Notes under the pieces: generated by a model
The model's input: the letters and a program-made list of their open reading frames with translations, nothing else
Told to the model about the DNA's origin: nothing
Databases searched by the model: none
From: Ferrovibrio terrae
GTDB taxonomy: Bacteria; Pseudomonadota; Alphaproteobacteria; Ferrovibrionales; Ferrovibrionaceae
Length of the DNA stretch: 64,000 nt
Direction: 5' to 3'
Assembly: GCF_007197755.1 (NCBI RefSeq)
Contig: NZ_CP041636.1
Coordinates: 3,632,001 to 3,696,000, forward strand
Shown here: piece by piece, positions 40,577 to 49,873 of the stretch
Position numbering within the stretch: position 1 is the stretch's first letter
Layout of the letters: the number at the start of each line of letters is the position of its first letter
Position numbers and translations under genes: made by a program

Positions 40577-41665
40577 TTAGCGCTTGTGTCCGGTTGCCAG
40601 ACGAACTTCGAGATTCTGGCTGTATTTTGACATGCCGTAACAGAAGATGAAGTAGATCGCCGAAACGAAGACATAGGCCTCGATCGAGAAACCGCGCCAT
40701 GCGGAATCGGTGAGCGCCACCTTGGTCGACTGCATCAGGTCATAAATGCCGATGATGACGACCAGCGAGGTGTCCTTGAACACCGCGATGAACAGGCTGC
40801 AAAGCGGCGGGATCACGATCTTCAGTGCCTGCGGCAGAACGACAAAGCCCATCTTCTGCGCGTAGGACAGACCGAGAGAATCGGCGCCTTCGTATTGCCC
40901 CTTCGGAATCGCCTGCAGGCCGCCGCGTACTACTTCCGCCAGATAGGCGGCGGCGAACATGATGATGGCGATCTGGGCGCGCAGCAGCTTGTCGATGCTG
41001 AAGCCTTCCGGCAGGAACAGCGGCAGCATCACCGATGACATGAACAGCATCGAGATCAGCGGCACGCCGCGGATCAGTTCGATATAGAGCACGCAGAGCG
41101 TCTTGATCGCCGGCATTCTCGAACGCCGGCCCAGCGCCAGCAGCACACCGAACGGGAATGCCAGCGCGATGCCGAATGTGGATAAGATCAGCGTGAGCGG
41201 CAGGCCACCCCACTGCGTATCCTCGACATAGCGCAAGCCAAAAATCCCGCCCCACATCAGGACAGCGACGGCAATCAGGCCGCCAACCCAGATAATGGGC
41301 AGGCTCATATTCCAGAAGCGCTGCATGCCGCTGGCGATGATCATGCCGATCATGATGATGGCCGCGATCAGCGGCCGCCACTGCTCGTCATACGGATACA
41401 GGCCAAACAGCATCAGGCGGTATTTCTGCCCGATAAAGGCCCAGCAGGCCCCGCCGCCGGCGCGGCATTCCTGAGATGTATTGGCCGTGAAGTTGGCCTT
41501 GATCAGCGCCCATTCGATGAAGGGCGGCAGGCTCATCAGAACCAGCCACACTGCCAGGACGGTGAGGATGATGTTGAGCGGTGAGGAGAACAGCCGTTCC
41601 CGCATCCAGGCAATCGGCCCGGATGTGGCGGTCGGCGGCGGCAGAGATTCGGTCGCTGTCGTCAT
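40577..41665 (-). CDS. aapM: Amino-acid ABC transporter permease
   Basis: A 362-residue inner-membrane permease of the HisM/AapM type. Hydrophobic segments lie near 30-55, 95-120, 125-150 and a C-terminal core of five; the EAA loop that docks the ATPase is [20 protein letters not shown]. The long N-terminal region before the core is typical of AapM. Start ATG 41665, one base after the aapQ stop. Works with AapQ as heterodimer. Confidence 0.93.
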   Translation of the reverse strand: MTTATESLPPPTATSGPIAWMRERLFSSPLNIILTVLAVWLVLMSLPPFIEWALIKANFTANTSQECRAGGGACWAFIGQKYRLMLFGLYPYDEQWRPLIAAIIMIGMIIASGMQRFWNMSLPIIWVGGLIAVAVLMWGGIFGLRYVEDTQWGGLPLTLILSTFGIALAFPFGVLLALGRRSRMPAIKTLCVLYIELIRGVPLISMLFMSSVMLPLFLPEGFSIDKLLRAQIAIIMFAAAYLAEVVRGGLQAIPKGQYEGADSLGLSYAQKMGFVVLPQALKIVIPPLCSLFIAVFKDTSLVVIIGIYDLMQSTKVALTDSAWRGFSIEAYVFVSAIYFIFCYGMSKYSQNLEVRLATGHKR

Positions 41666-41666
41666 C

Positions 41667-42860
41667 TTACCGCTCCACCAGCGCAATATGCTTGTTGTAC
41701 CAGTTCATGAAGACGGAGATCGACAGGCTGATGCTGAGATACACCGCCATGATGATCATGATGCCTTCGATGGCCTGACCGGTCTGGTTCAGCGTCGTGT
41801 TGGCAATCGAGACGATATCGGGATAACCGATCGCCACCGCCAGCGAGCTGTTCTTGGTCAGGTTCAGGTACTGGCTGGTCATCGGCGGGATGATCACGCG
41901 CAGCGACTGCGGCAGCACGATCAGACGCAGCGTCTGGCTGCGGGACAGCCCAATCGCGCTCGCCGCTTCCCACTGGCCGTAATTCACCGCCTGGATGCCC
42001 GAACGCACCACCTCGGCGATGAAGCCCGCCGTGTAGAGCACCAGGCCAAAGAGCAAGGCGGCAAATTCCGGCGTCAGCGTCGCGCCGCCGACGAAGTTGA
42101 AGCCCTGCAGCTTCGGCACATCGAGTTCCCACGGCGCGCCGCCGATCAGCCAGCCGAGCAGCGGCATGCCGACCAGCAGCAGAATGCCGCCGCGATAGAC
42201 TGGGAAGGCCTTGCCGGTGGCGTCCTGCCGCTTCTTGGCCAGATTGACCATGATGAAGATCAGCACGAAGGCCAGCAGGAATCCGATGGCTGCGAGGTCG
42301 AAGGCGAAATGCTCGGTCGGCGCCGGCACCTTGATGCCGCGGTTCGACATGAACACGCCCGGCATCACGTTGAGGGCCTGGCGCGGGCCAGGGAGCATTT
42401 CGGTGATGATGGCGTACCAGAAGAATAGCTGCAGCAGCAGCGGCACGTTGCGGATCACCTCGACGTAGATCATCGAGAGCTTGGCGACGAGCCAGTTCTT
42501 CGACAGGCGCGCGATGCCGATGACAGTGCCGATGATGGTGGCGAGGATGACGCCGATCACCGCAATGCGGATGGTGTTGAGGATGCCGACCAGAATGGCG
42601 CGGGAGTATGTGTTTTCCGGCCCGTAGGCAATCGGCGATTCACCGATGGCGAATCCAGCCTCACGGCCCAGGAAATGGAAACCGGTTGAAATATTGCGGA
42701 TGGAAAGATTGTGCAGCGTGTTGCTGACGAGGAACCAACCGATGATGCCCACCAGCGCAACCGCGACAACCTGGTAGACGACAGAACGGACGTCCGGATC
42801 ATTCCAACTCAGACGTCGCGGCGGTGCGGATTGCCCGCCGTTTACTCTTGGATCTGCCAT
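41667..42860 (-). CDS. aapQ: Amino-acid ABC transporter permease
   Basis: A 397-residue permease, partner of AapM. The EAA loop is EVVRSGIQAVNYGQWEAASA near residue 290, and the long insertion between the first membrane segments is typical of AapQ. It begins 87 nt after the aapJ stop, across a strong 12-bp hairpin, and ends 1 nt before aapM. Confidence 0.93.
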   Translation of the reverse strand: MADPRVNGGQSAPPRRLSWNDPDVRSVVYQVVAVALVGIIGWFLVSNTLHNLSIRNISTGFHFLGREAGFAIGESPIAYGPENTYSRAILVGILNTIRIAVIGVILATIIGTVIGIARLSKNWLVAKLSMIYVEVIRNVPLLLQLFFWYAIITEMLPGPRQALNVMPGVFMSNRGIKVPAPTEHFAFDLAAIGFLLAFVLIFIMVNLAKKRQDATGKAFPVYRGGILLLVGMPLLGWLIGGAPWELDVPKLQGFNFVGGATLTPEFAALLFGLVLYTAGFIAEVVRSGIQAVNYGQWEAASAIGLSRSQTLRLIVLPQSLRVIIPPMTSQYLNLTKNSSLAVAIGYPDIVSIANTTLNQTGQAIEGIMIIMAVYLSISLSISVFMNWYNKHIALVER

Positions 42861-42906
42861 GTGCCCCCCATGGCTAAGAGAAACTGAATACGCGTAGAGA
42901 AGCGAT

Positions 42907-42937
42907 GGGCAGGCGGCGCCCTGTACGCCGCCTGCCC
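42907..42937 (-). terminator. Intercistronic hairpin between aapJ and aapQ
   Basis: GGGCAGGCGGCG and CGCCGCCTGCCC form a perfect 12-bp stem with a 7-nt loop, 11 nt after the aapJ stop. There is no U-run, so it more probably protects the aapJ part of the mRNA or causes partial termination. Confidence 0.7.
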
Positions 42938-42947
42938 TGCTTTACAC

Positions 42948-43967
42948 TTAGCGGATCGGCCAGGCGTACATCAGACCACCGGCATTCCACAGCGCGTTCA
43001 CGCCGCGATCCAGCTTGAGCGGGCTGCCCTTGCCGACGTTGCGGTCGAAGCTTTCGCCGTAGTTACCGACCTGCTTGATGATGTTGTAGGCCCACTTCTC
43101 GTCAAGGCCGAGCGCCTTGCCGCCGCCCGGGGTAACGCCCAGGATGCGCTTGACGTTCGGGTTGTCGCTCTTGAGCATCTCGTCGACGTTCGCCGAGGTG
43201 ATGCCGTATTCTTCGGCTTCGACCATGGCGTTCAGCGCCCAGCGGACCACGACCAGCCAGGTGTCGTCACCCTGGCGAACCAGCGGGCCGAGCGGCTCCT
43301 TCGAGATCACTTCCGGCAGGATGACATGGTCATCCGGGTTCGGCAGCTGGGTGGCGCGCGTTGAGGCGAGACCCGAGACGTCAGTGGTGTAGACGTCGCA
43401 ACGGCCGGAGGCATAAGCGCCCACGACTTCGTCGAGCTTCTCGATCACGACCGGCTTGAAGGTCAGCTTGTTGGCGCGGAAGTAGTCAGCGAGGTTCAAC
43501 TCGGTGGTGGTGCCGGGCTGGACGCAGACGGTAGCGCCGTTCAGTTCCTTGGCGCTCTTCACGCCGAGCTTCTTGGTCACGATGAAGCCCTGGCCGTCAT
43601 AGTAGTTCACGCCAGCGCCGATCAGGCCCAGCGATGCATCGCGGGTCAGGGTCTGCGTGGTGTTGCGGGCGAGCATATCGACTTCACCCGACTGCAGGGC
43701 GGTGAAACGCTGCTGCGCCGTCAGCGGGGTGTGCTTGACCTTGTTGGCATCGCCGAACATCGCCGCGGCGACAGCGCGGCAGAGATCAACATCGAGGCCC
43801 TTCATTTCGCCCTTGGCGTCCGGCGCGCCGAAACCACCGACGCTGCCATTCATGCCGCACTGAACAAAGCCCTTGGACTTCACGGCGTCGAAGGTGGCGC
43901 CAGCCTGAGCGCCCTGTGCGACGAACACGAGCGCCGCTGCGGCAGCGGCCGTTGCAAGAAGTTTCAT
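42948..43967 (-). CDS. aapJ: Amino-acid ABC transporter binding protein
   Basis: A 339-residue periplasmic binding protein. The signal peptide is residues 1-22 (LLATAAAAAALVFVAQGAQA). The mature protein has GFVQCGMNGSVGGFGAPDAK, the LDVDLCRAVAAAMFGD segment and the ARNTTQTLTRDASLG segment typical of AapJ/BztA. It is first in the operon and has its own promoter (44022-44049) that overlaps the end of the upstream yqaA-like gene. Captures a broad range of L-amino acids. Confidence 0.95.
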   Translation of the reverse strand: MKLLATAAAAAALVFVAQGAQAGATFDAVKSKGFVQCGMNGSVGGFGAPDAKGEMKGLDVDLCRAVAAAMFGDANKVKHTPLTAQQRFTALQSGEVDMLARNTTQTLTRDASLGLIGAGVNYYDGQGFIVTKKLGVKSAKELNGATVCVQPGTTTELNLADYFRANKLTFKPVVIEKLDEVVGAYASGRCDVYTTDVSGLASTRATQLPNPDDHVILPEVISKEPLGPLVRQGDDTWLVVVRWALNAMVEAEEYGITSANVDEMLKSDNPNVKRILGVTPGGGKALGLDEKWAYNIIKQVGNYGESFDRNVGKGSPLKLDRGVNALWNAGGLMYAWPIR

Positions 43968-44021
43968 TGGTATTACCCTTCCCTGTTGTGACTGGTTCCG
44001 CCTTGGGCAGAACTGACTAAA

Positions 44022-44049
44022 ATTATCACGACGCTGTAAAAATCGGCAA
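44022..44049 (-). promoter_or_regulatory. Predicted aap operon promoter
   Basis: On the - strand TTGCCG (44049-44044) and GATAAT (44027-44022) are separated by 16 bp, a good housekeeping promoter match. It overlaps the stop codon of the upstream membrane-protein gene and lies about 55 nt before the aapJ start. Confidence 0.5.
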
Positions 44050-44508
44050 GACAAGCTCAGTTATCCACAGGACGGCCGCATACCGGGCCGCCTTGCCGAT
44101 AGTAACCACTATCAAAAATCGGGCCAGTGGGTATCGCAGTGCCCCGGCTGCGAAGGTCAGAGGGTCGCCGACCAGCGGAATCCATGAGAAAAGCAGGATC
44201 CAGCCCCCCCACCGGGCGAAACGATCCCGGGCCTTCTGCATCTGCACGGGTGTGACCGGAAACCAGCGTCTGTGCTGAAAACGCAGGCACCAGACGCCCA
44301 GCAGCCAGTTCACGAGTGCACCGCACACATTGCCGCTTGTCGCGACCGCAAACAGAATTAGCGGGGGCGCCGCCGCCACGGCATGCGCCGCTGACAGCGC
44401 CACTTCGGACGAGATCGGCACCAGCGTGGAGGCGAGGAACGACCACAGGAACAGGCCACCGAGCGCACCCCAGAACTCACTGGCGTGTGTGAATGCCTGC
44501 TCTATCAC
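44026..44508 (-). CDS. YqaA-like DedA-superfamily membrane protein
   Basis: A 160-residue membrane protein with about four hydrophobic segments. The SNARE-associated/DedA pattern appears as FLASTLVPISSEVALSAAHA, the GNVCGALVNWLLG segment and ARWGGWILLFSWIPLVGDPLTFAAG with the G-x-P motif. Family members are linked to lipid carrier or phospholipid flipping. It lies 58 nt upstream of aapJ and on the same strand but probably is not in that operon since a promoter lies between. Confidence 0.85.
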   Translation of the reverse strand: MIEQAFTHASEFWGALGGLFLWSFLASTLVPISSEVALSAAHAVAAAPPLILFAVATSGNVCGALVNWLLGVWCLRFQHRRWFPVTPVQMQKARDRFARWGGWILLFSWIPLVGDPLTFAAGALRYPLARFLIVVTIGKAARYAAVLWITELVLPIFTAS

Positions 44509-44534
44509 GGCATCAAACTGTGAATGCGATTATC

Positions 44535-45935
44535 CTACGAGGGAAACACTGTGGCATTCGGTTCGCCGAGATCCCAGAGCAGACCGGCCATCATCGCCAG
44601 CCCCTCGCGCATCACTGGCAGCAGGATGTGTTCGTTTGGTGCATGCTGCGAACAGGCCGCGTAGGAATGCGGCATCCACACCGTGGGCAGGCCCAGCGTT
44701 TCGGCGAACACCTCATTGGGCAGCGAGCCGCCCAGATTGGGCAGCAGCGCCGGCTTGCGCCCCATGGTCTTCTCGACCGAGGCGAGCGCAAAGTTCACAT
44801 AGGGGTGATCGGGGTCGAGCCGCGTGGCGGTGAAAATCTCCGCCCGCGCCTGCTTCACCTCCACTTGCGGGAAACCGTGCCGGTCGAGATGGCGGCGCAG
44901 CGCCGGCAGGAACTGTGTTGAATCCGGCCCTACGACAAAACGTATCTGGCAATGCGCCGTGGCGATGCCCGGGATCGCGTTGACCGGGAATTCCGGATTA
45001 CCGGTCTTGAAAGCCAGCACGTCGAAACTGCACCAGCCATAGACGCGCTCGGCCGGGGTCAGGCCCGGTTCGCCCCACCAGGTGTCGATGCTGGGGCCGT
45101 CGCTGCCGCCACCGACTTCGCAATCGGCCAGTGCGCGTTTCACTCCGGCGGGCAGTTCCTTCGGCACCCATTCGGGAATACGTATCTGGCCGGTCGGGCC
45201 GGCGATGCTGGCAATGGCATGCGCGAGGATGATGCCGGGATCGGCCAGCAGACCACCCCAGTTGCCCGAATGATGCGCGCCTTCGCGCAGGTTGACGGTG
45301 AGATCGAAATTCAGCGCGCCGCGCGCACCGCAATAGAGCGTCGGCCGTTCCGGCGACAGGCGCGGACCATCGGAGGCCAGGAAGAGGTTTGCCTGCCAGG
45401 CGTCTTTCTGCGTCCTGCAAAACTCATCGAGACCCGGTGAGCCGACCTCCTCGCCGGTTTCGATCAGCAGCACCACATCGAAGCCGAGCTTGCCGTTGCG
45501 CGCCTTCAGGACAGCGGCCAGCGCCGCTATATTGACTGTGTGCTGGCCCTTGTTGTCTGCAGTGCCGCGGCCATAGAGCTTTTCGCCTTCCTGCACCACC
45601 TGCCACGGCGACAGGCCACTGCGCCATTGTGCTTCCTGGCCACGGATCACATCGCCATGGCCATAAGAAAATAGCGTCTTGGTCGCACCTGCCTCGCGAC
45701 GGATCGCCACCAGGAACGGCCCGCCCTTCGGCGAGGGATTGGGATGGACGCTGCACTGGAAGCCGAGTGCCTCCAGGCTGCCGCGCATTTCCTTTTCCAG
45801 ATAATCGCCCAGCGCGCCGGCGCGGTCAGGATTCTGGCTCTCGGTCGGGATGGCGACACGGCGGCTGAGATCGGCGAGGAAACCACCCTCGTCCAGATAG
45901 GCAGTGGCGGCATGAATGGCAGCGGCGCGGGTCAT
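44535..45935 (-). CDS. M20-family metallopeptidase
   Basis: A 466-residue two-zinc amidohydrolase/dipeptidase. Metal ligands are H in FSYGHGDVI, bridging D in GRGTADNKGQH and the catalytic/metal EE pair in LIETGEEVGSPG; GGSLPNEVF and the PHSYAACSQHAPNE ligand segment are near the end. A dimerisation domain lies in the middle. It probably hydrolyses small peptides or N-acyl amino acids. Divergent from metC with about 110 bp between. The precise substrate is unknown. Confidence 0.9.
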   Translation of the reverse strand: MTRAAAIHAATAYLDEGGFLADLSRRVAIPTESQNPDRAGALGDYLEKEMRGSLEALGFQCSVHPNPSPKGGPFLVAIRREAGATKTLFSYGHGDVIRGQEAQWRSGLSPWQVVQEGEKLYGRGTADNKGQHTVNIAALAAVLKARNGKLGFDVVLLIETGEEVGSPGLDEFCRTQKDAWQANLFLASDGPRLSPERPTLYCGARGALNFDLTVNLREGAHHSGNWGGLLADPGIILAHAIASIAGPTGQIRIPEWVPKELPAGVKRALADCEVGGGSDGPSIDTWWGEPGLTPAERVYGWCSFDVLAFKTGNPEFPVNAIPGIATAHCQIRFVVGPDSTQFLPALRRHLDRHGFPQVEVKQARAEIFTATRLDPDHPYVNFALASVEKTMGRKPALLPNLGGSLPNEVFAETLGLPTVWMPHSYAACSQHAPNEHILLPVMREGLAMMAGLLWDLGEPNATVFPS

Positions 45936-46047
45936 CTACAGGTCTCCGAAAACTCCCGCTGGCGCGGGAAACACACAACTCTCCTGGGCCAAGTCTTCTC
46001 TTTGACGGGGGGCTTTGCAATAGTCTGACTCCAGATTGGAGCCTGCC

Positions 46048-47232
46048 ATGAAAGACGAAACCAAGCTTGCCGTCCTGGGCCGCGACCCCGAAGGTCACCA
46101 CGGCGCCGTCAATATCCCGGTCTATCGCGCCTCGACCATTCTGCAGCCGAGTCTGAAGGCGCTGGCGGATGTCTATTCGGCGAAGATGAAGGACGAGCAG
46201 GTCACCACCTATGGCCGCGGTGGCACACCACTTACCTATGCCTTCGAGAATACGCTGGCTGAACTGGAAGGCGGCTATCGCGCCATGGCGTATCCGTCGG
46301 GCGCCGGCGCCTGCTCCGGTGCCATCCTGAGCGTGGTAAAATCGGGCGACCATATCCTGATCATCGACAACATCTACGGCCCGACCCGGCATTTCTGCGA
46401 CACCGTACTCAAGCGCATGGGCGTCGAGACCGAGTATTTCCCCACCGCCATCAGCATGGCCGATTTCGCCGCGCGATTCCGCCCCAACACCTCTCTGGTG
46501 TTCATTGAATCGCCGGGCTCGCTGACATTTGAGATGGTGGATGTCCCAGCGATCGCCGAGATCACGCACAAGCATGGCGCCAAGCTGGCGATGGACAACA
46601 CCTGGGGCACGTCGCTGTATTTCAAGAGCTTCAGTCATGGCGTTGATCTGTCGGTTCACGCCGCGACGAAATACATAGTCGGCCATTCCGACGCCATGCT
46701 GGGCATCGTGATCGCCAACAAGGAAACCTGGCCCAACCTGCGCGAAACCGCGCGCGCCATCGGCGCCAATGCCGGACCGGACGAGGTCTATCTCGGCCTG
46801 CGCGGCCTGCGCACCATGGCCGTGCGCCTTCCGCGCCATATGGAAAGCGGCATCAAGATTGCCGACTGGCTGCGCAGCCGCGACGAAGTCACCAGCGTGC
46901 GTCACCCTGCCCTGTCGCAGGATCCGGGCCACGCCTTGTGGAAACGCGACTTCCTCGGCGCCTGCGGACTTTTCGCCTTCGAGCTGCAGAAGAAATACTC
47001 CGATGCGGCGGTGGCCGAGTTCGTCGATCATCTCGAGCTTTTCGGCATCGGCTATTCCTGGGGCGGATACGAAAGCCTGATCTCGGTGCCGGCGATCAAG
47101 GGCGTGCGTACGGCCGAGCCCTGGCAGAATCATGGTTCGCTGATCCGTGTGCATATCGGCCTGGAAGATCCCGAGGATCTGATGGCGGACCTCACGGCCG
47201 GTTTCGATCGGCTGAACAGGGCGCAGGGGTAA
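46048..47232 (+). CDS. metC: Cystathionine beta-lyase
   Basis: A 394-residue PLP enzyme of the Cys/Met metabolism family; it cleaves cystathionine to homocysteine, or related substrates. PLP-lysine K208 is in SVHAATKYIVGHSD; YGRGGTPLTYAFENTLAELE and the DNTWGTSLYFKS segment are family marks, and the SxATKY context and VLKRMGVE match the beta-lyase rather than gamma-synthase group. GGAG lies 6 nt before ATG 46048. Its stop shares one base with the next gene's start (TAATG). Confidence 0.9.
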   Translation: MKDETKLAVLGRDPEGHHGAVNIPVYRASTILQPSLKALADVYSAKMKDEQVTTYGRGGTPLTYAFENTLAELEGGYRAMAYPSGAGACSGAILSVVKSGDHILIIDNIYGPTRHFCDTVLKRMGVETEYFPTAISMADFAARFRPNTSLVFIESPGSLTFEMVDVPAIAEITHKHGAKLAMDNTWGTSLYFKSFSHGVDLSVHAATKYIVGHSDAMLGIVIANKETWPNLRETARAIGANAGPDEVYLGLRGLRTMAVRLPRHMESGIKIADWLRSRDEVTSVRHPALSQDPGHALWKRDFLGACGLFAFELQKKYSDAAVAEFVDHLELFGIGYSWGGYESLISVPAIKGVRTAEPWQNHGSLIRVHIGLEDPEDLMADLTAGFDRLNRAQG

Positions 47233-48086
47233 TGGCCGACATCCGCCTCCTGTCGCCGGCCGATGCACCTGCGCTGCAGGCATTTCTGACTGCACACGTC
47301 GCGCAGACCATGCTGCTGCGCGGCAACCTGCTGCGCACCGGCATCGTGGACGGCACCCAGCCTTATCAGGGACGTTACGCGGCTGCCTTCGAGCAGGACC
47401 GTATCGTCGGCGTCGCGGCGTTTTACTGGAACGGCAATCTGATCCTGCATGCGCCAAGGCATGTCGCCGCAGTGGCCCGTGCCGCCGCCGGCGACCGCCG
47501 CGTTAACGGCATCCTCGGTCCATGGCAGCAGTCGCTTGATGCGCAGGATGCGCTGGACCTCGGCAGCCACCACCTGAAACTGCGGTCGCGCGAAATCCTG
47601 ATGTCGCTGACACTGGACGGCCTGCAGCAGCCCGAACCGCTGCCGACCCAGAAACTCTCGTGGCGCGTGGCGACATCTGACGATATCGACCTCCTGTGCG
47701 GCTGGCGCGACTCCATGATGCAGGAGACCCTGGGAGGCACGCCGTCGCAGGCCGCGTCGCGGGAAAGCCGCGGCGACGTTGAACGCTGGATAGCCGAAGG
47801 TAACCAGTTCCTGCTGCTGGACGATGGCCGGCCGGTATCAGGCTGCAGCTTCAATGCCCGCCTGCCCGATGCCGTACAGCTCGGCAATGTCTGGACACCC
47901 CCCGAGTGGCGCAGCCGTCGTTACGCAAGGGCAGTGGTCGCACGTGCACTGGAGCATGCCAGAAAGGCCGGTGCGGTGACGGCCGTTCTGTTCACTGACC
48001 GCGAGAATGCCGCAGCGCAAACGGCTTACGTTGCGTTAGGCTTCACGGTGGTCGGGGACTATGCCATTTTGCTCTTTGCTGACTAG
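47232..48086 (+). CDS. GNAT-family N-acetyltransferase
   Basis: A 284-residue protein with an N-terminal variable domain (about 1-130) and a C-terminal GNAT domain (about 140-284). The acetyl-CoA site is VWTPPEWRSRRYARAVVARAL, then TAVLFTDRENAAAQTAYVAL and GFTVVGDYAILLF. The N-terminal part resembles a degenerate second GNAT domain, as in the FR47-like group. Coupled to metC by TAATG. Substrate unknown. Confidence 0.83.
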   Translation: MADIRLLSPADAPALQAFLTAHVAQTMLLRGNLLRTGIVDGTQPYQGRYAAAFEQDRIVGVAAFYWNGNLILHAPRHVAAVARAAAGDRRVNGILGPWQQSLDAQDALDLGSHHLKLRSREILMSLTLDGLQQPEPLPTQKLSWRVATSDDIDLLCGWRDSMMQETLGGTPSQAASRESRGDVERWIAEGNQFLLLDDGRPVSGCSFNARLPDAVQLGNVWTPPEWRSRRYARAVVARALEHARKAGAVTAVLFTDRENAAAQTAYVALGFTVVGDYAILLFAD

Positions 48087-48098
48087 GGAGCAAACACC

Positions 48099-48854
48099 AT
48101 GAGCGACATCCTCACCGCGCAGGCCGATGGCGTCCTGACCATCACCTTCAACCGGCCCGACAAGAAGAATGCGCTGACATCGGCGATGTATGCCACGCTG
48201 GCCGATGCGCTGGAGGCTGCCGATACCGATCCGGCCGTGCGCGTGATCCTGTTCGCCGGCAATGGCGGCGCCTTCACCTCGGGCAACGACCTGCAGGATT
48301 TCCTCAACAATCCGCCGCAGGGCGACAACACGCCGGTCTTCCGTTTCCTGCGTGCAATCAGCACGGCCTCGAAGCCGATGATTGCGGCGGTCAGCGGCGT
48401 CGCCGTCGGTGTCGGCACCACGATGCTGCTGCATTGCGATCTGGTCTATGCTGGCGAGAGTGCGAAACTCTCCCTGCCCTTCGTCAACCTGGCACTGGTG
48501 CCCGAGGCAGCATCTTCGCTCCTGCTGCCCGCCATGGTCGGCCATCATCGTGCAGCCGAACTGTTCATGCTGGGCGAGGCTTTCACGCCGGCAACCGCCA
48601 AAGAGTACGGCATCGTCAATGCCATCTACCCGGACGACAGGCTGCTGGGCGAAGCCACTGCGGTGGCGCAGAAGCTTGCCGCCAAACCGCCGACCGCGAT
48701 GCGCCTGACCAAGCAGCTGCTGAAACGCACCAAGGGCGATGTGGCCGGCCAGATGGCGCAGGAAGGCGAGCATTTCCGCAGCCAGCTGAAATCAGCCGAG
48801 GCACGCGAGGCGATGACCGCCTTTTTCGAAAAACGTCCGCCCAAATTCAGCTAA
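48099..48854 (+). CDS. Enoyl-CoA hydratase/isomerase-family protein
   Basis: A 251-residue crotonase-fold enzyme. The oxyanion-hole segments are FAGNGGAFTSGNDLQDFLNN and the GVAVGVGTTMLLHCDLVYAG segment; VNLALVPEAASSLLLPAMVG fits the active-site loop, with E in VPEAAS at the usual catalytic position. The second catalytic glutamate seen in true hydratases is not evident, so isomerase or other crotonase chemistry is possible. It lies 12 nt after the GNAT gene, so it may be in the metC transcript. Confidence 0.87.
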   Translation: MSDILTAQADGVLTITFNRPDKKNALTSAMYATLADALEAADTDPAVRVILFAGNGGAFTSGNDLQDFLNNPPQGDNTPVFRFLRAISTASKPMIAAVSGVAVGVGTTMLLHCDLVYAGESAKLSLPFVNLALVPEAASSLLLPAMVGHHRAAELFMLGEAFTPATAKEYGIVNAIYPDDRLLGEATAVAQKLAAKPPTAMRLTKQLLKRTKGDVAGQMAQEGEHFRSQLKSAEAREAMTAFFEKRPPKFS

Positions 48855-48929
48855 GCTGCGCTTAAAACAACCGGAACATCGTCGCTTGCGGCGGGTTGAA
48901 TATGGCCCATCCCGAAAAGGAGGCCAGTA

Positions 48930-49193
48930 ATGCCCAACCGCAATCCGAGACAGGCCGACACGCAGAAGCAGCCGCCCATGCCTGGCCGCAGCAGTGACGT
49001 CGGCAAGGACACCGATGGTGATGGCCGGGTGGTTCAGCCGGGTCATCAGGCCGGAGACGTCGATGGCAATCGCCAGCGCAAAGCCCAGTCAGGCAGTTCT
49101 GTCGGCAAGGATACTGACGGCGACGGCCGTGTTGTGCAGCCAGGCCGCAAGCCGGGCGAGATCGACGGCGACCGCCAGAAACAGAAGCACTGA
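48930..49193 (+). CDS. Small acidic two-repeat protein with DTDGDG motifs
   Basis: An 87-residue soluble protein made of a short N-terminal leader and two 34-residue repeats: VGKDTDGDGRVVQPG starts at residues 24 and 58. Each repeat has DTDGDG and then a second acidic group (DVDGN, EIDGD), which resemble calcium-binding loops of EF-hand/dockerin type without the flanking helices. AAAAGGAGG-like ribosome site GGAGG precedes the ATG. A bidirectional terminator follows. Such proteins of alphaproteobacteria are uncharacterised; calcium or other metal binding is a guess. Confidence 0.72.
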   Translation: MPNRNPRQADTQKQPPMPGRSSDVGKDTDGDGRVVQPGHQAGDVDGNRQRKAQSGSSVGKDTDGDGRVVQPGRKPGEIDGDRQKQKH

Positions 49194-49216
49194 CGACACT
49201 TCAGTCGTAGCCGAAA

Positions 49217-49245
49217 AGGCCCGCCATTCAGGCGGGCCTTTTTTT
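49217..49245. terminator. Bidirectional intrinsic terminator
   Basis: AGGCCCGCC and GGCGGGCCT form a perfect 9-bp stem with an ATTCA loop. TTTTTTT follows on the + strand and TTTT on the - strand, so it ends both the two-repeat gene and ybaK. Confidence 0.93.
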
Positions 49246-49246
49246 G

Positions 49247-49717
49247 TTAATGCGCAACGCTGATCCGCGCATGCTTCGCCTCCGGCATCAGGCGGCGGAA
49301 ATCCTCGCCCTTCACGTGTACCAGCGTGCAATGATCGCCGCCCTCAAAGTACAGATCATCCATCGTATCGAGGCGGCGGTCGATCACCACTTCCACGCCA
49401 TAGGCATCGCCCAGCGGCGGCAAGGCGCCGCGCGCGCAATCGGTGAACAGCGTCATGATGTCGCTTTCACTGGCCAGACTGACCGGCCGCTTCACAGCTT
49501 TCGATAGTTTGGCCAGTTCAACATCGCAGGAGGCCGGCACGGCGGCCAGCATGAAGCCATCGTCGTCTTCAAGAAGAACCGCTTTCACCACGCAGGCTTC
49601 CGGCAGGCCGGCGCCGTGCGCCGCCTCGCGCATGGTGGCTGCGCCGGGATGTTCGACAAGTTTGTAGGGAACGGATTCCCGCTCCAGAAACTGCTGCAGG
49701 CTGCTTGCAAGTGCCAT
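49247..49717 (-). CDS. ybaK: YbaK/EbsC-type aminoacyl-tRNA deacylase
   Basis: A 156-residue trans-editing protein of the INS superfamily, which hydrolyses wrongly charged tRNA such as Cys-tRNA-Pro or Ala-tRNA-Pro. The YxLVEHPGAATMREAAHGAG start and VVKAVLLEDDDGFMLAAVPAS, with the conserved catalytic lysine in VVKAVL, are typical; ALPPLGDAYGVEVVID follows. GGAGGG lies 5 nt before ATG 49717. It stands alone before a Fur-family gene and stops at a shared terminator. Confidence 0.88.
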   Translation of the reverse strand: MALASSLQQFLERESVPYKLVEHPGAATMREAAHGAGLPEACVVKAVLLEDDDGFMLAAVPASCDVELAKLSKAVKRPVSLASESDIMTLFTDCARGALPPLGDAYGVEVVIDRRLDTMDDLYFEGGDHCTLVHVKGEDFRRLMPEAKHARISVAH

Positions 49718-49873
49718 CGACACCCTCCTCTGGCAAGGGTGACGGCCGCCGGATCAAAAACCGGATTGTTTCCCCCGGCGGTGCCGCCGATTGCGATCAG
49801 GTTAGCCCGTGACACCGGCGAGGCCTAATGACAATACAGAGACCGGGGATTTTGTTGAATTACAGCCCTAGCT

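Noticed and set aside
45826-47457. A 543-codon - strand open frame
   Set aside because: It lies opposite metC and the ends of its neighbours; metC is clear from PLP and substrate motifs.
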